The notes under the pieces are model-generated. The model was not told the origin of the DNA. It saw only the letters and a list, made by a program, of their open reading frames with translations, and did not search any database. A stretch of 64,000 bases of DNA from Trichinella spiralis (Eukaryota > Nematoda > Enoplea > Trichinellida > Trichinellidae). The position numbers and the translations under genes are program-made. This document shows positions 60,576 to 64,000 of this stretch, one piece after another. Each line of letters opens with the position of its first letter. The first letter of the stretch is position 1. The stretch spans positions 13,713,374 through 13,777,373 of the forward strand of contig CM012955.1 of the NCBI GenBank assembly GCA_000181795.3. The letters are read 5' to 3'.

Positions 60576-60758
60576 GTGTCCTTAGTCCTACGGATTTTCA
60601 CCATTCACCCAGTCGCCGCAGCCAGCGCAGAACGAAGCTTTACTGCAGTGAAATATCTTAAAAGCTATTTCTGGACTACCATGACTGAAGAACGACTAAA
60701 CGGATTTGCCGTGATGTGTACATTCATTCTGACTTTTCCATTGATATTGACCTGGTAA
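60576..60758 (+). pseudogene. hAT dimerisation-domain fragment
   Basis: A 60-codon plus-strand frame. FTIHPVAAASAERSFTAVKY followed by LKSYFWTTMTEERLNGFAVM is a clear hAT C-terminal dimerisation domain: 'P V . . A S A E R S F S . L K . I K . . L R . T M . . E R L N . L A . L'. The first codon is not ATG and the frame has no catalytic region upstream, so this is a solo terminal exon or truncated copy. It belongs to a different hAT subfamily (ZMYM/ZNF862-like) from the element at 57272-57920. Confidence 0.8.
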
Positions 60759-62886
60759 CAGAAAAGTCTTTTTTTCAAACGGAATCAAAACTTGTCGTTC
60801 TTTCGAAATACAATTAAAATTCTTAATTTGAAAGTTATTCTATCACGTGCTTTAGACTGAAATTTTGTTTAAATGAAAATACGGTACTATTTTATTCCTC
60901 TTCAGACTCTCATGTATAATAATACATGTACATGATAAATCTGTTGTATACTACATCCGCCCCTCTTTATAAAATAAACGTCTCTGTATATTTTTCATTA
61001 AATGATGGAATATAATTTCTTTTTACAAAACTGTGAATATGCACTATCGGTTTTATATCTACTCCATAATTAATTTTCTGCTGATATAATGTGGTTTGAC
61101 CGCACAAAATTTCACAAGCAACACATTCTATCTTACGGCACCCTCAACATCAGTTTATACTACTCATCGTAGCATTTCAAGCATATTCAGATTTTCATGG
61201 AAGTGTCAGTTACGCAAGAATCAGGAAATATAAAAAAGCAGCTAAGGGCAACATTTCCTGCAGCAATATTATAAAAAATCGGTTGATTAAGGCTATAAGG
61301 GAAGAGATAGTAAGGGTGGCGGGTGGGTGACAGATTTGGGAGCTGAAATGGATGCTCGAAGAGGGGAAGGGGGAGAAGAGGTTTTTAGTGTGTATGTGCG
61401 ATTTATACAAGAATCAGACATGCAAGGTGAACGAATAAAACTCGTCATAGTGACAGCCATTCACACCTGGGGCTCGTAAATTTACGTATGATAAAGTAGG
61501 CAGAATTTTTGCGTAGATAGGTGCAAAATAGGGAAGCCGTTTAAAGAAAGTTCATCTGTAGCGGATACTGGAAAATGGTACCCGTTAATCAGGTTGGCCT
61601 TTTTGTTGCGCTGACGTGGGAATGTAAAGCTTGCAGAAAATCATTAGACATCACGTTGTGCGCAAACAAGTACAAATGACAACAATCACTAACGACATTA
61701 AAATATATCTGGAATTCAGGCATGAATCACAAAGCAATAAATTGAGTGTATATGAAAATCTGCAAGTATTAATCTAACTGATGATAGCCGGCTTGACCGC
61801 AGCACAGCTTCAATGATGTCTGTGAAATAAATACAAGTCTTATTTTACATAAATGACGTATTTCTAGCAGACATTTTTATCTTACATGAGCACATAATAC
61901 AAAGCATAAAAGAGAAATAAAGCAGATGGAAAGAGAAAAAGTAAAAACATCTTTTATAATATGAAGTTAAATTGCACTTCAAAAATAATATCACGGAAAG
62001 ATAATTAATAATTGAAGATACAGTAAGATGCATTATTTAAATTGCCAAATTAATGATAAGAAGGTTACTAAGTAATAGACAAAGAAATGAATGCATAGTT
62101 ATTACTTTATTACGGTGGTGTTCGATAAACGGTGCCGCAGCGTAACCAAGGTGCGAGTGCAAAATGCTAGATTCAGGTGAAAATTTAATGCTGAAACTTA
62201 TTTTCCTGATGTTTTGCTGTGAATGCATGTATATTTAAGTATTTAAGCACTTTTCAATTTGAAGATGCATAAAACTTGAAGTACTTTTAGAACAAACTTC
62301 TCAATTGCATACAGTTGAACATTGAAGGTTTTGAACAAATCCATATTTCAATTTGCTATTTTAGGTAATCGTCTAGATTTAATTGGAGAAGAAGACAAAA
62401 TTTTCAATTTACACTTGCTTATGGCATTCAATTTCATTTTCAACTTAGCAGGTCGAATATGACTAAGCGTCTAGTGTTATCTATTATGCACGACAGAAAA
62501 ATACCGTTTTCAATGTAATTTTATTATCATTTTATATTTTTTACTAAATTTTTCACAATGAAAACATTAGATAAATCAAAATTTTTATGTAGTTAATTAT
62601 GCTTGGCATAGAGCGCAACCAGTGTGCTCCATTATTGTTTATTTTTTGTTGACATTATGTTCTAATTCATATTAGAGTAGCATATCCAACTTACGTAAGC
62701 CGGTGTTTAACGCTACGTGCGCAGTGTCTGTCTTTTATGCAAATTGGGCCGTTTGAAAATTAACTTCATATTAGCAGTGCGCTAGATAAATTGACTTTGT
62801 TGACTAGCAGAAGCATCGACAGCGATGTTTGCTCGATCTACTTCCGCTTTAAATACTGAGTAAGGTGTGTTATTAGATATAGAAAA
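60759..62886. other. Intergenic region with a G-rich tract
   Basis: No coding exon supported. The plus strand at 61314-61382 is strikingly G-rich, with four GGG runs at 61314-61340 and further runs to 61382, and a GA-rich composition. The tract 61440-61680 has nearly normal base composition without a gene. Confidence 0.4.
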
Positions 62887-63276
62887 ATGTTATCTTATCA
62901 AACATGGGCGTTGTCTAGTTTGAAAGCAAATTTCAGTGCAGTTTCAGTTTGTTTGCTTTTGAGCTTATGCGTGGCCTGCATATTATTTGTTCAAGGAAAT
63001 GAGAAATACGTTTCATACTTGTTAATCAGTAGAGATGAACTTTATGTAAATTTTCCTGAGGCGACTATTAGTTGCTCTAGAAATTCATTTCAAATGATTG
63101 TAGGCGAACGATGTGCGGCGAATGAACAATGGCGTTTTCAATGCGATGATGGACGAAGAAGAATAATAAAAACGGCTTTGTTTTTTTATTTATTATAACA
63201 TTATTTCATTAAATTAATTATTCTACATTTAGATACAGAAGAATAGAAGATAAAAGAAGACATCCAGAAGACAAGG
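62887..63276 (+). CDS. Signal-peptide or signal-anchor protein, 5' part, unrecognised
   Basis: The ATG at 62887 opens a frame beginning MLSYQTWALSSLKANFSAVS and running through a hydrophobic segment (VCLLLSLCVACILFV, about residues 20-35), then a charged, Cys-containing region with ERCAANEQWRFQCDDGRRR. The raw frame stops at 63198, but a 53-bp intron (63180-63232, GT...TAG) joins it without a stop to a second exon at 63233 that reads YRRIEDKRRHPEDK. That exon ends at one of two perfect GTAAGT donors (63277 or 63286), so the gene continues to the right. The proposed donor of intron 1 (GTTTTT) is weak. The protein is probably exported or a type II membrane protein. No family recognised. Confidence 0.5.
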
Positions 63277-63286
63277 GTAAGTTCGG

Positions 63287-63759
63287 TAAGTATAATTCTT
63301 TGAGTTAGGCTAATTAGTTAAAGTTCACTGAGGAGTTCTTGAGTCTGTAATTTATATAAACTCGAGCTGTAAGTTATCGAGCATTTAATTCAGTTGTTTG
63401 TTAATTAGAGTAACTGGACATAGATCATGAGTATTATTTTAATAAATTTGAGTGGCTTTCCGCATTTGAACGTTTTCATGTCCCATGCCTTGTCGAGTTG
63501 AGTTTAGGGTTCATTTGCGGAAAGTGAAATGGTTGAATAATTTGTCGATCATTTCAAAGGACAATTTTTGAGCATAGTGAGTTTTTAGCACTGCTATAGT
63601 TTGAGTATTAGAATAAGTAAATGTTTGAGAATAGCAGTGCAAGGATAGGAGGAACGTGAGATAGGGTGGTGTGCAGGAGTTCGACGGGTTACACTGCACG
63701 ACGCGACCCTAACCGTATCAAATGATGAAAGTCCATATTTTCAAAGCTCACCTCTTCCT
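63287..63759. other. Intron or intergenic sequence right of the last gene
   Basis: Not as AT-rich as the deserts. TATATAAA at about 63352 resembles a core promoter. A 10-bp inverted repeat GCACTGCTAT (63588-63597) / ATAGCAGTGC (63631-63640) could form a hairpin with a 33-base loop. No coding frame is convincing. An LTR is conceivable but untested. Confidence 0.35.
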
Positions 63760-63925
63760 CTCCCGGTTGCGGTACCAGAGGCCTGCCGCCTTGCTCGGAT
63801 CCCAGCAATGGGATCTCAAGCAAGGTTTTTTTTCAGCCCGACCGCCCCCGCGCCGCCCCCCGCCCTCCTGCCCGTGACGGGGACTCCCTCGGCGGAGCCT
63901 CCTAGTCCCGTGCTGACAGAGACCG
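63760..63925. other. GC-rich structured tract
   Basis: The most GC-rich stretch of the window, including a C-rich run at 63838-63873. The hairpin at 63789-63825 pairs CCTTGCT with AGCAAGG outside and GATCCCA with TGGGATC inside, closed by a GCAA (GNRA) tetraloop. A second stem pairs ACGGGGACT (63877-63885) with AGTCCCGT (63904-63911), one G bulged. It could be a structured RNA, a retroelement 5' end or a recent insertion. No known RNA family was recognised. Confidence 0.45.
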
Positions 63926-64000
63926 GGTTTAAAGAGATGACCCTGTGATTTGTGTGTAATGTCGATGTGAATCTTGGCATGGATTCATACTATTGATCGA

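Noticed and set aside
63838-63873. C-rich run considered as ribosomal DNA
   Set aside because: It does not resemble any conserved 18S, 5.8S or 28S core stretch that I know, and neighbouring bases are not rRNA-like.
1-64000. CRISPR arrays, bacterial operons or prophage
   Set aside because: No regularly spaced direct repeats, no ribosome-binding sites and spliced genes throughout; the DNA is eukaryotic.

Overview
The window is AT-rich eukaryotic DNA and most likely comes from a nematode. A trichinellid-like (clade I) genome is my best guess, but that is inference. The support is a tandem array of SKP1-related (skr) genes, many introns of about 50-60 bp next to a few of kilobase size, an EVI1/EGL-43-type zinc-finger gene, a GnRH/AKH-type receptor, and remnants of MULE and hAT DNA transposons. 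Nothing looks bacterial: there are no operons and no CRISPR arrays. Gene structures below were assembled by hand from splice signals, reading frame and family resemblance.

Layout. Positions 1-10,000 hold four SKP1-like genes in the same orientation (1315-2155, 4041-4890, 7025-7805, 9198-9996). All four have a first exon of exactly 100 bp ending in phase 1. The fourth is canonical; the second and third have lost the conserved C-terminus. Positions 12,784-14,880 encode a signal-peptide, cysteine-rich, EGF-repeat, single-pass membrane protein with three EGF exons of 117 bp each. Directly downstream is a small RS-domain gene (about 15,027-15,716). Positions 16,200-18,530 are transposon debris: a possible hAT fragment and two MULE transposase pieces on opposite strands. 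Positions 19,657-22,893 (minus strand) hold a three-exon rhodopsin-class GPCR of GnRH/AKH receptor type. Positions 23,000-57,000 are a very AT-rich desert around one gene, a three-finger EVI1/PRDM16/EGL-43-like regulator (40,657-41,598, minus), with an E-box cluster just upstream and scattered islands of higher GC. Positions 57,272-57,920 are a complete-ended non-autonomous hAT element carrying a transposase C-terminus. A second hAT tail lies at 60,576-60,758, and two diverged copies of an AT-rich repeat lie between and beside them. The right edge starts a secreted or membrane protein gene (62,887 onward) and ends in an unusually GC-rich tract with several inverted repeats.

The genes do not form one pathway. 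The SKP1 array supplies adaptor subunits of SCF ubiquitin ligases. The receptor and the zinc-finger gene are a signalling and a developmental gene, each with large flanking non-coding DNA. The strongest points for follow-up are the intron-spanning identical tract shared by SKP1 genes 1 and 4, the head-to-head MULE fragments, the E-box cluster of the EVI1-type gene, the structured GC-rich right edge, and a possible sequencing-adapter remnant at 8764-8776.
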